Shown in pieces: positions 26,683 through 35,905 of a stretch of DNA of 64,000 nucleotides. How positions within the stretch are numbered: the stretch's first letter is position 1; each line of letters starts with the position of its first letter. The stretch lies in assembly GCF_001931675.1 (NCBI RefSeq), contig NZ_CP014839.1:2356001-2420000 (forward strand), read 5' to 3'. Below the pieces are notes generated by a model. It was not told where the DNA came from. It was given only the letters and a program-made list of their open reading frames with translations, and searched no databases. Made by a program: the position numbers and the translations under genes. The DNA comes from Pandoraea thiooxydans. Its GTDB lineage: Bacteria; Pseudomonadota; Gammaproteobacteria; Burkholderiales; Burkholderiaceae.

Positions 26683-29012
26683 AGGCGAGATTCGCCACCG
26701 CAAACCGCGGCCCGCTGCTCGAATGGCTGACGCTGACGGCGCTGCTGCTGCTCGCGACGGTCTTATTGAATCAATCGGTCGATCAATGGCAACCCAGCCG
26801 GCTGCTCTATGACCGATGGGTCGCCTCGGACGCGCATGCGGCCAATCCCGACATCGTGATCATTGCGATCGACAACGCGAGCCTGGCGAAGATCGGCCGC
26901 TGGCCTTGGCCGCGCTCCGTGCATGCCGCGCTGCTGGAGCGTCTGGCGCAAACGCGCGCCCGCGCAATTGGGCTCGATGTGATCCTGGCCGAACCCGATC
27001 GCCAGGATCCTGGTGACGATCTCGCGCTGGCCAAGGCGATCCGCGACAATGGCCGGGTGGTGTTGCCGATGTATGCTGCGCGCGGCCAACCGGTGCTGCC
27101 CACGTCGACCTTCTCGGCCGCCGCGGCGGCGATCGGCCACATCGATCTCGAACTCGATTCCGACGGTGTGGCGCGCAGCGTATTCCTGCGCGAGGGCACC
27201 GCCCATACGCAGTGGGACCACATAGCCGTGGCCATGCTGCGGGTGGCCGGCATGCGGCAAGGCTTCGCTGCGCTGCCCGGCGAGCGCCGGCCCAGCCAGG
27301 CCCGGCCGTCTTCCGCCGCGCCAGATGGGCCGATGTGGTTGCGCGACAACTGGATCCATATCCCGTTCACCGGTGCGCCTGGGCACTACCCGGAGGTGTC
27401 CTACACCGACGTGCTGGATGGCACTGTGCCGCGATCGTTTTTCGACGGCAAGCTGGTGCTCGTTGGAGCCACGGCAGCCGGACTCGGCGACAGCTATCCG
27501 ACCCCGGTGTCAGGAAATTCGCGCGCCATGCCCGGGGTAGAAATCATCGCCAACGTGCTCGACGCGCTGATCGCGCACCGCGCCATTGTCGACGCGCCGC
27601 CGCAAGTCGGCCTGATCCTGGCGATCGGCACGATTCTGCTGGCCATGCTGGGGCATTTCATCCTCACGCCGCGCAAGTCGTTGGCCTTGACGGTGGCGCT
27701 GGCCGCCGCCACGCTGCTGCTGAGCTACCTGATGCTGACTCGCGAGGGATTATGGATTGCACCGCTGCCAACCGTATTCATGTTGGCCGTTGCCTATCCG
27801 TTGTGGAGCTGGCGCCGCCTGGAAGCGGTCATCCGCTATCTCGGTCAGGAGTTCATGCGGCTCGATAAAGAGCCTCACCTGCTGCCGGAGCGCACGGCGC
27901 CGGCGCCGTTGATCAGTGACACGGTCGAGCGCCAGATTCACGTGATGCGGCAAGCGGCCAAACGTGTGCGCGCGATGCGCCGCTTTATCCAGGACGGCGT
28001 CGACAGCATGCCCGACGCGACGTTGATTTGCGGCCCGGATCAAAATGTCCTGTTGGCCAATCATGAGGCATTGCGCTACTTCAGCGCGCGCGGAAGGACG
28101 CAATTGCGCGGCACGCCCGTGCCCTCATTGCTGAGCGACCTGCGACAGCCCGCCCCGATCGACTGGGTCACGCACCTGCAGCACACGGTCGAGCACGCGC
28201 AGCCGGTTACGATCGAAGCGCGAGACGGTGCGGGCCGCGATTTCCTGGTCAAGCTGGTGGCGTTATTCGAGTCGTCGCATCAGCCGATCGGCTGGATCGT
28301 GACATTGATCGACATCTCTTTGATTCGCGAAGCACAGCGGCAGCGCGACGAAACGATGCGATTTCTGTCGCACGATATCCGCTCGCCGCAATCGTCGATT
28401 CTCGCATTGCTGGAGAATCAAAAATACAGTGAAAGCGCCCTGCCGCCGCACGTGTTCACACAACGCATCGGCAAATACGCCGAACGCACGCTCAGTTTGG
28501 CCGATGACTTCGTTCAACTGACGCGCGCCGAATCGCAGACGTATCAGTTCGAGGAAGTCGATCTCGCCCAGTTGCTGCTCGACGCGCTCGACGATGTGTG
28601 GGAGCAGGGGGCGGCCAAGCGGATCGAAATCGATACGGCCATCCCCGACGATGGTGCATTGGTGCGGGGCGACCGGGCGCTGCTCACGCGCGCTCTCGTC
28701 AACCTGCTCAATAACGCAATCAAATACAGTGACCCCGACACGCGTATCGTTTGCCGGATCGTGCCTGCGCAAGGCGGCTGGTGCCTGACCATTCGCGACC
28801 ACGGTTGGGGCATTCCCGCCGATGCCCTGCCCCGATTGTTCGAGAAGTTCGCCCGCTTTGTCGCGCCCGGCGAGAATGACCCGGGCGGCACGGGCCTTGG
28901 CCTGGCGTTCGTCAAGACCGTGATCGACAAGCATGGGGGGCGCCTCTCGGCCAGCAGTACGGTCGGGCAAGGATCGTCGTTCAGCGTTCGCCTGCCGGCG
29001 CCTGGGTCCTGA
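26679..29012 (+). CDS. CHASE2-PAS sensor histidine kinase
   Basis: A 777-residue membrane kinase. An N-terminal helix is followed by an extracytoplasmic CHASE2 domain (about residues 40-310; YDRWVASDAH, VIIAIDNASLAKIGRWPWPR). Three membrane helices (about 305-375) lead to a PAS-like domain (about 440-550), then HisKA with His565 in FLSHDIRSPQ and HATPase boxes LLNNAIKYSD, DHGWGIPAD and GGTGLGLAFVKTV. The GTG start overlaps the FecR stop, indicating coupling. Two OmpR-type regulators lie convergently just downstream and are the likely phosphotransfer partners. Confidence 0.9.
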   Translation: MKARFATANRGPLLEWLTLTALLLLATVLLNQSVDQWQPSRLLYDRWVASDAHAANPDIVIIAIDNASLAKIGRWPWPRSVHAALLERLAQTRARAIGLDVILAEPDRQDPGDDLALAKAIRDNGRVVLPMYAARGQPVLPTSTFSAAAAAIGHIDLELDSDGVARSVFLREGTAHTQWDHIAVAMLRVAGMRQGFAALPGERRPSQARPSSAAPDGPMWLRDNWIHIPFTGAPGHYPEVSYTDVLDGTVPRSFFDGKLVLVGATAAGLGDSYPTPVSGNSRAMPGVEIIANVLDALIAHRAIVDAPPQVGLILAIGTILLAMLGHFILTPRKSLALTVALAAATLLLSYLMLTREGLWIAPLPTVFMLAVAYPLWSWRRLEAVIRYLGQEFMRLDKEPHLLPERTAPAPLISDTVERQIHVMRQAAKRVRAMRRFIQDGVDSMPDATLICGPDQNVLLANHEALRYFSARGRTQLRGTPVPSLLSDLRQPAPIDWVTHLQHTVEHAQPVTIEARDGAGRDFLVKLVALFESSHQPIGWIVTLIDISLIREAQRQRDETMRFLSHDIRSPQSSILALLENQKYSESALPPHVFTQRIGKYAERTLSLADDFVQLTRAESQTYQFEEVDLAQLLLDALDDVWEQGAAKRIEIDTAIPDDGALVRGDRALLTRALVNLLNNAIKYSDPDTRIVCRIVPAQGGWCLTIRDHGWGIPADALPRLFEKFARFVAPGENDPGGTGLGLAFVKTVIDKHGGRLSASSTVGQGSSFSVRLPAPGS

Positions 29013-29029
29013 GGCGCCCTCGGCACGGC

Positions 29030-29755
29030 TCACACATCGCCCGCCACTGCCACTGCCGCGCCGTCCCGCGCCGCCACTGGCTCGAGTCGATAGCCGCGCG
29101 AATAGACCGGTACCAGCTGCACCCCGTTTTCGGGGCGCAGCTTGAGCTTGGTTCTGACGCGCGACAGGTGAGTGTCGAGCGTGCGCGAGGCGATTTCCGC
29201 GCCGCGGCCCCAGACCGCCTGCATCAGCAGATCGCGCGGCAGCAGGCGACCGAGGTTCTGGAACAGCAGTCGCGCCAGATCGAATTCGCGAGGCGTCAGA
29301 GTAATCGGCTCCTCGTGCACGTGAATCGTCTTTTGCGGCACGTCGACGCGGTACGGGCCGACTTCGATCAGGCTGTCTTCGGCCGCGCTCGGGTAGGCGC
29401 GTCGCAGCAACGCGCGCACCCGCGCGACAAACTCGTTGGTTCGGATCGGCTTGGTCAGGTAATCGTCGGCGCCGGCCGACAGTCCGCTGATGATGTCCTC
29501 CTCCATATTGCGGGCGGTGACGAACAGCACCGGTATGTCGTGGCCGAAATGAGTCCTGAACCAGAGGATAAAATCGCGTCCACTGGTGTCGGGCAGCTCC
29601 CAGTCGACGATCAGCATATCGAATTTTTCTTCACGCAGCCGCCGATTCAGCGCGCGTCCGGTGGAGAACGTGGCACATTCGTAGCCGGCCTCGTGCAGTA
29701 CGCGCGACATGATCGCCGCGTGGGCTTCGTCATCTTCCAACGACGCAATTTTCAT
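29030..29755 (-). CDS. OmpR-family response regulator
   Basis: A 241-residue response regulator with a complete receiver (acidic pair in SLEDDE, phospho-acceptor Asp in MLIVDWELPDTSG, Thr in FVTA, Lys in LTKPI) and an OmpR winged helix (LTPREFDLARLLFQNLGRLL, RTLDTHLSRVRTKL). A GTG three bases upstream is an alternative start to the ATG used. It is convergent with the CHASE2 kinase gene, 17 bp from its stop, and parallel to a second, divergent-sequence regulator upstream. It is the probable direct partner of the kinase. Confidence 0.88.
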   Translation of the reverse strand: MKIASLEDDEAHAAIMSRVLHEAGYECATFSTGRALNRRLREEKFDMLIVDWELPDTSGRDFILWFRTHFGHDIPVLFVTARNMEEDIISGLSAGADDYLTKPIRTNEFVARVRALLRRAYPSAAEDSLIEVGPYRVDVPQKTIHVHEEPITLTPREFDLARLLFQNLGRLLPRDLLMQAVWGRGAEIASRTLDTHLSRVRTKLKLRPENGVQLVPVYSRGYRLEPVAARDGAAVAVAGDV

Positions 29756-29809
29756 CACTCCCCCTGTGATATCCCGTCGTGCGCAGGCACGCGGCCCGGC
29801 TCACCGAGG

Positions 29810-30523
29810 CTACATTGCCTGGCGAGCCGCTCCTATTCTATCCAATCGATAGCCGTGGCCGTAAATCGCGACGAGCCGATAGCCGTGCTGGCCGGCCCTG
29901 AGCTCGAGCTTGGCGCGCAGTTTCGCCACGTGGCTATCCAACGTGCGGGAAAACGCCGGGTTGGCCTCGCCCCAGATCATGCGCAGGATATGCGCGCGCG
30001 TGACCGTGTGCGAGATATTGCGAAACATCAACAGCGCGATATCGAATTCCTTGTGCGTAAGCGAAACGCACTTGCTCATGAATTCGACTTCCCGCCGGCT
30101 GATATGAAAGGTGTAATCGCCATGTATCTCGCGGCTGCTGCGCACATCGGTGCCGCGCGCGCGGCGCAGCATCGCTTCGATCTGCGCGACCAGCACGGCG
30201 GGCGAGATCGGTCTGACGGTACATTGGTCGGCGCCCAGCCGCAGGCCATCGGCCACGCTCAAAGGATGCTCCGCGCCGGTAATGCACATCAGCGGCGGAT
30301 TGTTCTTGGCGCGGTGCCTGAGCCGCCGGATCAACATCGCCGGGCCGGCGTTCTCGCCTGACCAATCGACGATCAATGCGTCGTAACATTCGACGTCGAG
30401 CGCCGTCAGCAAAGCGTCGCTCGAATCGAAAAAAGCGCATTCGTAATGCGCACTCGACAGAACATGTTCGAGAATCTTTGCGTCATTCGCGTTGACGGCG
30501 AAGACGGCCAGTTGGATTTTCAT
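29810..30523 (-). CDS. OmpR-like regulator with degenerate receiver domain
   Basis: A 237-residue protein with the same layout as its neighbour. The winged helix is intact (LTHKEFDIALLMFRNISHTV, RTLDSHVAKLRAKL, YGHGYRLDRI). In the receiver the phospho-acceptor position Asp53 is kept (ALIVDWSGE). The acidic pair that binds Mg is missing (FAVNAND where DD is normal), and the conserved Lys of the KP motif is Arg (CTVRPI). Phosphorylation by the usual route is therefore doubtful. It may act as a phosphorylation-independent regulator or as a dimer partner of the intact regulator. The ATG at 30523 begins the receiver strand MKIQLAVFAV. Confidence 0.82.
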   Translation of the reverse strand: MKIQLAVFAVNANDAKILEHVLSSAHYECAFFDSSDALLTALDVECYDALIVDWSGENAGPAMLIRRLRHRAKNNPPLMCITGAEHPLSVADGLRLGADQCTVRPISPAVLVAQIEAMLRRARGTDVRSSREIHGDYTFHISRREVEFMSKCVSLTHKEFDIALLMFRNISHTVTRAHILRMIWGEANPAFSRTLDSHVAKLRAKLELRAGQHGYRLVAIYGHGYRLDRIGAARQAM

Positions 30524-30859
30524 GCTCGGCAAAAATAGCCCATCAACCTCGTTTCGTTTCGGCTGCACACATCCAGCATGTGCAGGCCAATCCAGCGTTA
30601 TCGAGCAGGCGACCAGATTCGACACCCTACGGCCGATCATAATGGTCAGGCATGCAAATCAAGCAAAACTTAAAGATATTTAACAATTGAACAGATATCG
30701 GCTTCGGCTATGCGCCGTTTTCGCGCGATGCGCCCCGCGCTCGAGAGCGGTTTGTCCTCGGCCGGCGGTGCCGGTATCATGGCCGGCATCGGCCTGGCCG
30801 CCCGTGATCTCACCGGGCGTCAAATTTAAACGCAACAAAATCAATCGGTTATCACAGAA
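30524..30859. other. Intergenic region upstream of xth and the degenerate regulator
   Basis: A 336-bp gap between divergent genes with no credible ORF. It contains an imperfect dyad CTGCACA...TGTGCAG near 30563-30585 and an AT-rich stretch at 30650-30690 suitable for promoters. No further function is seen. Confidence 0.4.
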
Positions 30860-31639
30860 ATGAAAATCGCCACCTGGAATGTCAATTCACTCAAAGTCCG
30901 GCTCGGTCAGGTCCAGGACTGGCTCACCGCCAATCCGGTCGATGTCCTGTGCCTGCAGGAACTGAAGCTGCCCGACGATAAATACCCGCTGGCCGAAGTC
31001 AACGCCACGGGTTATCAAAGTTATTTCACCGGACAGAAGACCTACAACGGCGTGGCGATTCTGGTGCGCGAGGCCAGCGGCCTGGCCGTGACGGACGTGG
31101 TTCGCAACCTGCCGAATTTCCCGGACGAGCAGCAACGCCTGATTGCCGCGACGGTCGGCGACATGCGTGTGGTGTGTGGCTACTTCCCGAACGGGCAGGC
31201 ACTCGACTCGGAGAAGTTTCCGTACAAGCTGCGCTGGCTCGACGCGCTCACGCACTGGCTGAGCGACGAACTCCCCAAGCATGGCAAGCTTGCACTATTG
31301 GGCGACTTCAATATCGCACCGGAAGATCGCGACGTGCACGACCCCAAGGCCTGGGAGGGAAAGAACCTGGTCTCGCCGCAGGAGCGCGAGGCATTCGCCC
31401 GCCTGCAGGGGCTGGGCCTGCGCGATGCGTTTCGCCTGTTCGAGCAGCCCGAGAAAAGCTACAGTTGGTGGGACTATCGGATGCTCGGCTTTCGCCGCAA
31501 CGCCGGACTGCGCATCGACCATATCCTGCTGAGCAGCGCGCTGGCCGATCGCTGCGTGGCATGCGCGATCGACCGCACGCCACGCGCGCTCGAGCAGCCA
31601 TCGGATCACGCGCCGGTCATCGCCACGCTCGAACCGTAA
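30860..31639 (+). CDS. xth: Exodeoxyribonuclease III
   Basis: A 259-residue AP endonuclease and 3'-5' exonuclease of the ExoIII/Xth family, acting in base-excision repair. Catalytic motifs are clear: KIATWNVNSLKVRL, LCLQELKL (metal Glu), LLGDFNIAP (Asp and Asn), YSWWDYR, LRIDHILLS, and the terminal SDHAPVIATL with the catalytic His. Start and length are normal. The convergent HIT gene begins 5 bp after its stop. Confidence 0.95.
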   Translation: MKIATWNVNSLKVRLGQVQDWLTANPVDVLCLQELKLPDDKYPLAEVNATGYQSYFTGQKTYNGVAILVREASGLAVTDVVRNLPNFPDEQQRLIAATVGDMRVVCGYFPNGQALDSEKFPYKLRWLDALTHWLSDELPKHGKLALLGDFNIAPEDRDVHDPKAWEGKNLVSPQEREAFARLQGLGLRDAFRLFEQPEKSYSWWDYRMLGFRRNAGLRIDHILLSSALADRCVACAIDRTPRALEQPSDHAPVIATLEP

Positions 31640-31644
31640 GCGGC

Positions 31645-32067
31645 CTATGCCGGCCAAGCGGCCTTGATGCGCTCGGCGATTTTCTCCAACTGAGCGGGAT
31701 CGGCCGGCTTGGCCGCATGCATGGCCAGAAATTGGCCGTCGCGACGCGGAATGACGTGCACGTGCAGATGAGGCACGGTCTGGCCCGCCGCAGCGCCATT
31801 GGCCTGGGCCAGAATCACACCGGCCGGCTCGAGTGCGGCCTTGACGGCCAGCGCGGCCTTGCGCGCGGTGCGCATGCAGGCCGCGGCGGCCTCCTCGGAG
31901 AGTTCGAAGATCTGCGCGGCCGCTTCCTTGGTGAGAACCAGCACGTGTCCTTCGCTCTGCGGCATGATGTCCATGATGACCAAGGTCTGGTCGTCTTCGA
32001 AGATCCTGATGCACGGCGCTTCGCCACGCAGGATTTTCGCGAAAATATTGTTCGGATCGTAACTCAT
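31645..32067 (-). CDS. HIT-family nucleotide-binding hydrolase
   Basis: A 140-residue histidine triad protein. The active-site motif QTVPHLHVHVIPR contains HxHxH, and the N-terminus (NIFAKILRGEAPCIRIFEDD) is typical of the HIT/Hint branch that hydrolyses AMP-linked amidates or dinucleoside polyphosphates. It is 5 bp from the convergent xth gene. Its in vivo substrate is not known. Confidence 0.9.
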   Translation of the reverse strand: MSYDPNNIFAKILRGEAPCIRIFEDDQTLVIMDIMPQSEGHVLVLTKEAAAQIFELSEEAAAACMRTARKAALAVKAALEPAGVILAQANGAAAGQTVPHLHVHVIPRRDGQFLAMHAAKPADPAQLEKIAERIKAAWPA

Positions 32068-32194
32068 GGCCCTGTCCGGAGATAGATGAAGCGCTTATTG
32101 TAATGAGCGGTTCATCGGCTGGCGAGGCAACGCTCCGAATCACCGCGTACCTGTGCCGGCACCCGCGACGCGACGCGGGGACCAGGCGCTACCG

Positions 32195-33097
32195 TCAGGC
32201 GAGCGGCTGAGCGGGTTCAACGCCCAGGCAGAGGCCCAATCCAGCCTGCCACGATGGCGCACGCAGCCCGAAGACCTCGGCCAGCTTGCCGTTGTCGAGC
32301 AGCGAATTGACCGGACGCTCGGCCACCGCAGCATACTCGCGAGCCGATATCGGCAACACCTGCGGCCTGGCGGCCAGATCCATCCGATTGACGATCAGTT
32401 GCGCGAAATCGTGCCAGGTGGAACGGCCCTGCGCGCTCAAATGGTAAATGCCGCTGCGCGCGTGCCACCAATCGAGTCCCTCACCAGCGGCCATGCCCTG
32501 CGTCACGATGTGCGCGCTCAGCTCGGCCACGGTGCGGCACCAGGTCGGAGCGCCGTATTGGTCGCTGACGATGCGCAACTCGGCTCGCGAGCGGGCCGCA
32601 CGCATGATCGAGAGCAGGAAATTGCTGCCACGCAGGCCATAGACCCAGCTCGTGCGCAAAATCACGTGCGCCGCACCACTGGCCGCAATGGCCTGCTCGC
32701 CGGCAAGTTTGCTGCGGCCGTAGACGTTGAGCGGATTGGGCTGCGCGGCCTCGGCATAGGGTTCGCGCTGCGCGCCATCGAACACATAATCGGTCGAGTA
32801 ATGCACCAGCACCGCGCCTTGCCGGACCGCCTCTTCGGCCAGCACGCCCGGCGCCTGGCCGTTGACGGCCATGGCCAGTTCAGGCTCCTGTTCGGCCTGA
32901 TCGACAGCGGTGTAGGCCGCAGCATTGACGATCAAGTCCGGAGATACCTCGCGCACTACCTCGCGAATGCGCGCCGCATCGCGCAGGTCGAGAATCTTGC
33001 GCGACGGCGCGACGATCTCGCCGAGCCCCTGCAGACTGCGCGCCAGCTCCCACCCGATTTGCCCGCTGGTGCCGGTAATCAGAATCTTTTTGATCAT
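32195..33097 (-). CDS. rfbD: dTDP-4-dehydrorhamnose reductase
   Basis: A 300-residue NADPH-dependent reductase that makes dTDP-L-rhamnose, the last step of the Rml pathway. The Rossmann motif GTSGQIGWELAR is at the N-terminus; the catalytic YGRSKLAGE (YxxxK) and VHYSTDYVFDG are present. The length is normal. The other rml genes are not in the window. It lies 18 bp downstream of ntrC on the same strand, so read-through from the nitrogen-control operon is possible. Gene symbol rmlD is equivalent. Confidence 0.92.
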   Translation of the reverse strand: MIKKILITGTSGQIGWELARSLQGLGEIVAPSRKILDLRDAARIREVVREVSPDLIVNAAAYTAVDQAEQEPELAMAVNGQAPGVLAEEAVRQGAVLVHYSTDYVFDGAQREPYAEAAQPNPLNVYGRSKLAGEQAIAASGAAHVILRTSWVYGLRGSNFLLSIMRAARSRAELRIVSDQYGAPTWCRTVAELSAHIVTQGMAAGEGLDWWHARSGIYHLSAQGRSTWHDFAQLIVNRMDLAARPQVLPISAREYAAVAERPVNSLLDNGKLAEVFGLRAPSWQAGLGLCLGVEPAQPLA

Positions 33098-33115
33098 GCT
33101 CGCTACTTTCGCATT

Positions 33116-34621
33116 TCAGGATTCCAGGCCGAGTTCCTGAATCTTGCGGGTGATCGTGTTGCGGCCGATGCCCAGTCGGGTAGCCGCTTCCACTTTGCGC
33201 CCGCGAGTGAAATCGAGCGCCTCGTTGATCACCGCGGACTCGAAGCGGCGCAGCAGCACGTCCATCACGTCGGGCGTGGCCGTGCGCAGCAGGCGAGCCA
33301 CTTCGCGCCGCAGCGTAGGCTCCCATTGGCCGGCCTCCGGTGCCATGCCGGCGAGCACGCCGGCACCGCCGGCAGGCGTTGCCGCAACGTCGGCCGTCGG
33401 TGTTTCGGCCAGCGTCGAGCCGCCGGCCCCTTGCGGAGCCGGCGAGGTCGCCGCCGCGCCAACGGCGCCAGCGTTTTGAAATTCGGGCGGCAAATCCTTG
33501 ATCTCGACGGTTTGCGCCGGCGCCATCACGGTCAGCCAGTTACTGAGATTCTCCAGCTGGCGAACGTTGCCCGGGAAGGGGAAGCGCGTCAGGTGAGCCA
33601 GCGCGGCATCGCTGATGCGTTTTGGCTCGACGCCCAGATCCTGCGCGCTCTTCTGCAGGAAATGCCGCAGCAGCAGCGGAATGTCCTCGCTGCGTTCGCG
33701 CAGCGAAGGCAGGCGCAGCCGGATCACGTTGAGCCTGTGGTACAGGTCTTCGCGGAACAGCCCCTGGCGGGCACGATCCTCGAGATTCTGATGCGTCGCG
33801 GCGATCACCCGCACATTGGCCTTGATCGGGCTGTGTCCGCCGACCCGATAGTAGTTGCCGTCCGACAGGACGCGCAGCAGGCGGGTTTGCAAATCGAGCG
33901 GCATGTCACCGATTTCGTCGAGAAACAGCGTGCCGTTCTCGGCCTGTTCGAAACGGCCCCTGCGGGTGGCCTGGGCGCCGGTAAATGCACCGCGCTCGTG
34001 ACCGAATAATTCGGATTCCAGCAAATCCTTCGGAATCGCCGCGGTATTCAATGCGATAAACGGCCCCGCCGCACGCGGGCTGTGCCGGTGCAGCGCGCGC
34101 GCGACCAACTCCTTGCCGGAGCCGGACTCGCCGGTGATCAGCACCGTGGCACTCGAGTGCGACAGCCGGCCAATGGCTCGGAAAACGTCCTGCATGGCAC
34201 TGGCTTGCCCGAGAATCTCGGGCTCCTCGGCCAGGCGCTCGTCGACGGTCGTCTCGCGCAAACTTTCCTCGACCGCGCGCATGATCAGCTCGACCGCCCG
34301 ATCGACGTCGAACGGCTTGGCGAGATACTCGAAGGCGCCACTCTGAAACGCCGAGACGGCGCTGTCCAGATCCGAGAACGCCGTCATGATGATGACCGGC
34401 AGGCCGGGATACCGCTGCTTGGCTGTTTGCAGCAACTCAAGCCCGGAGCCGCCAGCCATGCGAATATCGGAAACCAGCACCTGCGGCGAGTCGGTTTCCA
34501 TCGCGAGCGCGGCCTCGCGCGGCCCGGCGAAGCTGCGCACCGGCAAGTTGGCGCGCGAGAGCGCTTTTTCGAGAACCCAACGAATCGATTGATCGTCGTC
34601 TACTATCCAGATCGGCTTCAT
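33116..34621 (-). CDS. ntrC: Nitrogen regulation response regulator NtrC (NRI)
   Basis: A 501-residue sigma-54 activator. The receiver has Asp52 in [11 protein letters not shown]. The AAA+ domain (about 145-380) has Walker A GESGSGKE and the sigma-54 loop GAFTGA in [10 protein letters not shown]. The linker (about 390-440) is Ala/Pro-rich, and the C-terminal Fis-type helix-turn-helix reads [20 protein letters not shown]. It is encoded after ntrB in the glnA-ntrB-ntrC order. Phosphorylated NtrC should activate glnA from the sigma-54 promoter noted at 37418-37433. Confidence 0.95.
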   Translation of the reverse strand: MKPIWIVDDDQSIRWVLEKALSRANLPVRSFAGPREAALAMETDSPQVLVSDIRMAGGSGLELLQTAKQRYPGLPVIIMTAFSDLDSAVSAFQSGAFEYLAKPFDVDRAVELIMRAVEESLRETTVDERLAEEPEILGQASAMQDVFRAIGRLSHSSATVLITGESGSGKELVARALHRHSPRAAGPFIALNTAAIPKDLLESELFGHERGAFTGAQATRRGRFEQAENGTLFLDEIGDMPLDLQTRLLRVLSDGNYYRVGGHSPIKANVRVIAATHQNLEDRARQGLFREDLYHRLNVIRLRLPSLRERSEDIPLLLRHFLQKSAQDLGVEPKRISDAALAHLTRFPFPGNVRQLENLSNWLTVMAPAQTVEIKDLPPEFQNAGAVGAAATSPAPQGAGGSTLAETPTADVAATPAGGAGVLAGMAPEAGQWEPTLRREVARLLRTATPDVMDVLLRRFESAVINEALDFTRGRKVEAATRLGIGRNTITRKIQELGLES

Positions 34622-34664
34622 GGCTCACCGTGAAAAAAACATATCGGAACTGCCGGTGCCGTAC

Positions 34665-35825
34665 TCATCCGAGCGGCAGCATAATGCGGAAATCGGTGCG
34701 TCCGGGCCGACTCTCGCACTCGATCGATCCCTCGTGCCGTTGCACGAAAGACTGCGCGAGCGTCAATCCCAAACCGCTCCCACCCTCTCGACCCGACACC
34801 AGCGGAAAGAAGATGCGATCCCGGATTTCCTCGGGAATACCGGGCCCGTTATCGATTACATGCAATTCCAATGCCAGCTTGTGCAACCGCTTGGCCAGCG
34901 TGACCTTGCGCGCGACGCGGGTGCGCAGCACGATGCGCCCTTGCCCGCGCTCGATCTGCTCGCGCATCGCCTCGGCGGCATTACGCACGATATTTAGCAG
35001 TGCTTGAATCAATTGCTCCTTGTCGCCGCGCAACTCGGGCAGGCTGACGTCGTAGTCGCGCTCGATCTCCAGGCCCTGCGGGAATTCGGCCAGCACCAGC
35101 GAGCGCACCCGCTCGCACACCTCGTGCAGATTGATTTCGGTGACGATATAGGGGTGCCGGTGCGGCTCGAGCAACCGATCCACCAGGGTTTGCAGGCGAT
35201 CGGACTCCTTGATGATGACTTGCGTGTACTCGCGCAACTCGCGCTGTACGAGTTCGAACTCCAGCAGTTGGGCCGCACCGCGAATGCCGCCCAGCGGATT
35301 CTTGATTTCGTGCGCCAGATTGCGAATCAGCTGCTTGTTGATCCATGCCTGATCGAGAATGCGCTCTTCGCGCTCGTTCTTGAGCTTCTGTTCGTTTTCG
35401 ATCAGCTCGACGATCACGAAATCCGGGGCATTTTCCGGGATGCCGACGATCGCATGGGTATGCAATGGCTCCTGCGCAGTGCGTTCGAGCACCAAATCGA
35501 GGCGTGTTGCCTGATATTGATTCGCCAGCAGCTCTTTCACGGTGGCGTCGATCACTTCGCCGTTGAGAAAAAGATCGTGCCAGGTCATATGCGCCAGCGA
35601 GCGCCGCGAGAGCGCCAGCAGGGCTTCGGCTGGCGGGTTCGCGTAGACCACCCGCAGCGTCAGCTTGTCGAGCACCAGCAGGACCGTGGCCAGCGCGTCG
35701 AGACCGGGCAGAATGCCGCTGGCCGCCAGCGCTGCGTGCCCGAGGTCTTCAGGCGGTTCGGCAGTCGGAGGGTTCGTGGTACGAACTGATTTCATGTTTG
35801 GCGCCGTCGAAAAACCAAGCTTCAC
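34665..35825 (-). CDS. ntrB: Nitrogen regulation sensor kinase NtrB (NRII)
   Basis: A 386-residue cytoplasmic histidine kinase/phosphatase that controls NtrC in response to PII. The N-terminal PAS domain (about 45-150) is followed by HisKA with His172 in NLAHEIKNPLGGIRG and a HATPase domain with NIVRNAAEA, IDNGPGIP and GGSGLGLTLAQSFV. An ATG ten codons downstream (35795) is an alternative start. It lies 43 bp upstream of ntrC and about 80 bp downstream of glnA, with a hairpin between glnA and ntrB. Confidence 0.94.
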   Translation of the reverse strand: MKLGFSTAPNMKSVRTTNPPTAEPPEDLGHAALAASGILPGLDALATVLLVLDKLTLRVVYANPPAEALLALSRRSLAHMTWHDLFLNGEVIDATVKELLANQYQATRLDLVLERTAQEPLHTHAIVGIPENAPDFVIVELIENEQKLKNEREERILDQAWINKQLIRNLAHEIKNPLGGIRGAAQLLEFELVQRELREYTQVIIKESDRLQTLVDRLLEPHRHPYIVTEINLHEVCERVRSLVLAEFPQGLEIERDYDVSLPELRGDKEQLIQALLNIVRNAAEAMREQIERGQGRIVLRTRVARKVTLAKRLHKLALELHVIDNGPGIPEEIRDRIFFPLVSGREGGSGLGLTLAQSFVQRHEGSIECESRPGRTDFRIMLPLG

Positions 35826-35844
35826 ACTGGTCGCGAAATAAAGA

Positions 35845-35870
35845 AGGGGGAGGCAAACCGCCCTCCCCCT
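35845..35870 (-). terminator. Hairpin between glnA and ntrB
   Basis: AGGGGGAGG (35845-35853) pairs perfectly with 35862-35870 across an 8-nt loop. On the minus strand a partly T-rich tail (CTTCTTTATTT) follows. It is placed 35 bp after glnA and probably terminates most transcripts, so that ntrB-ntrC are expressed at a lower level, as in other glnA-ntrBC operons. Confidence 0.75.
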
Positions 35871-35905
35871 GTGCTTTCATTGGCTAGCTCGGAGCTGGCA
35901 ACAAT

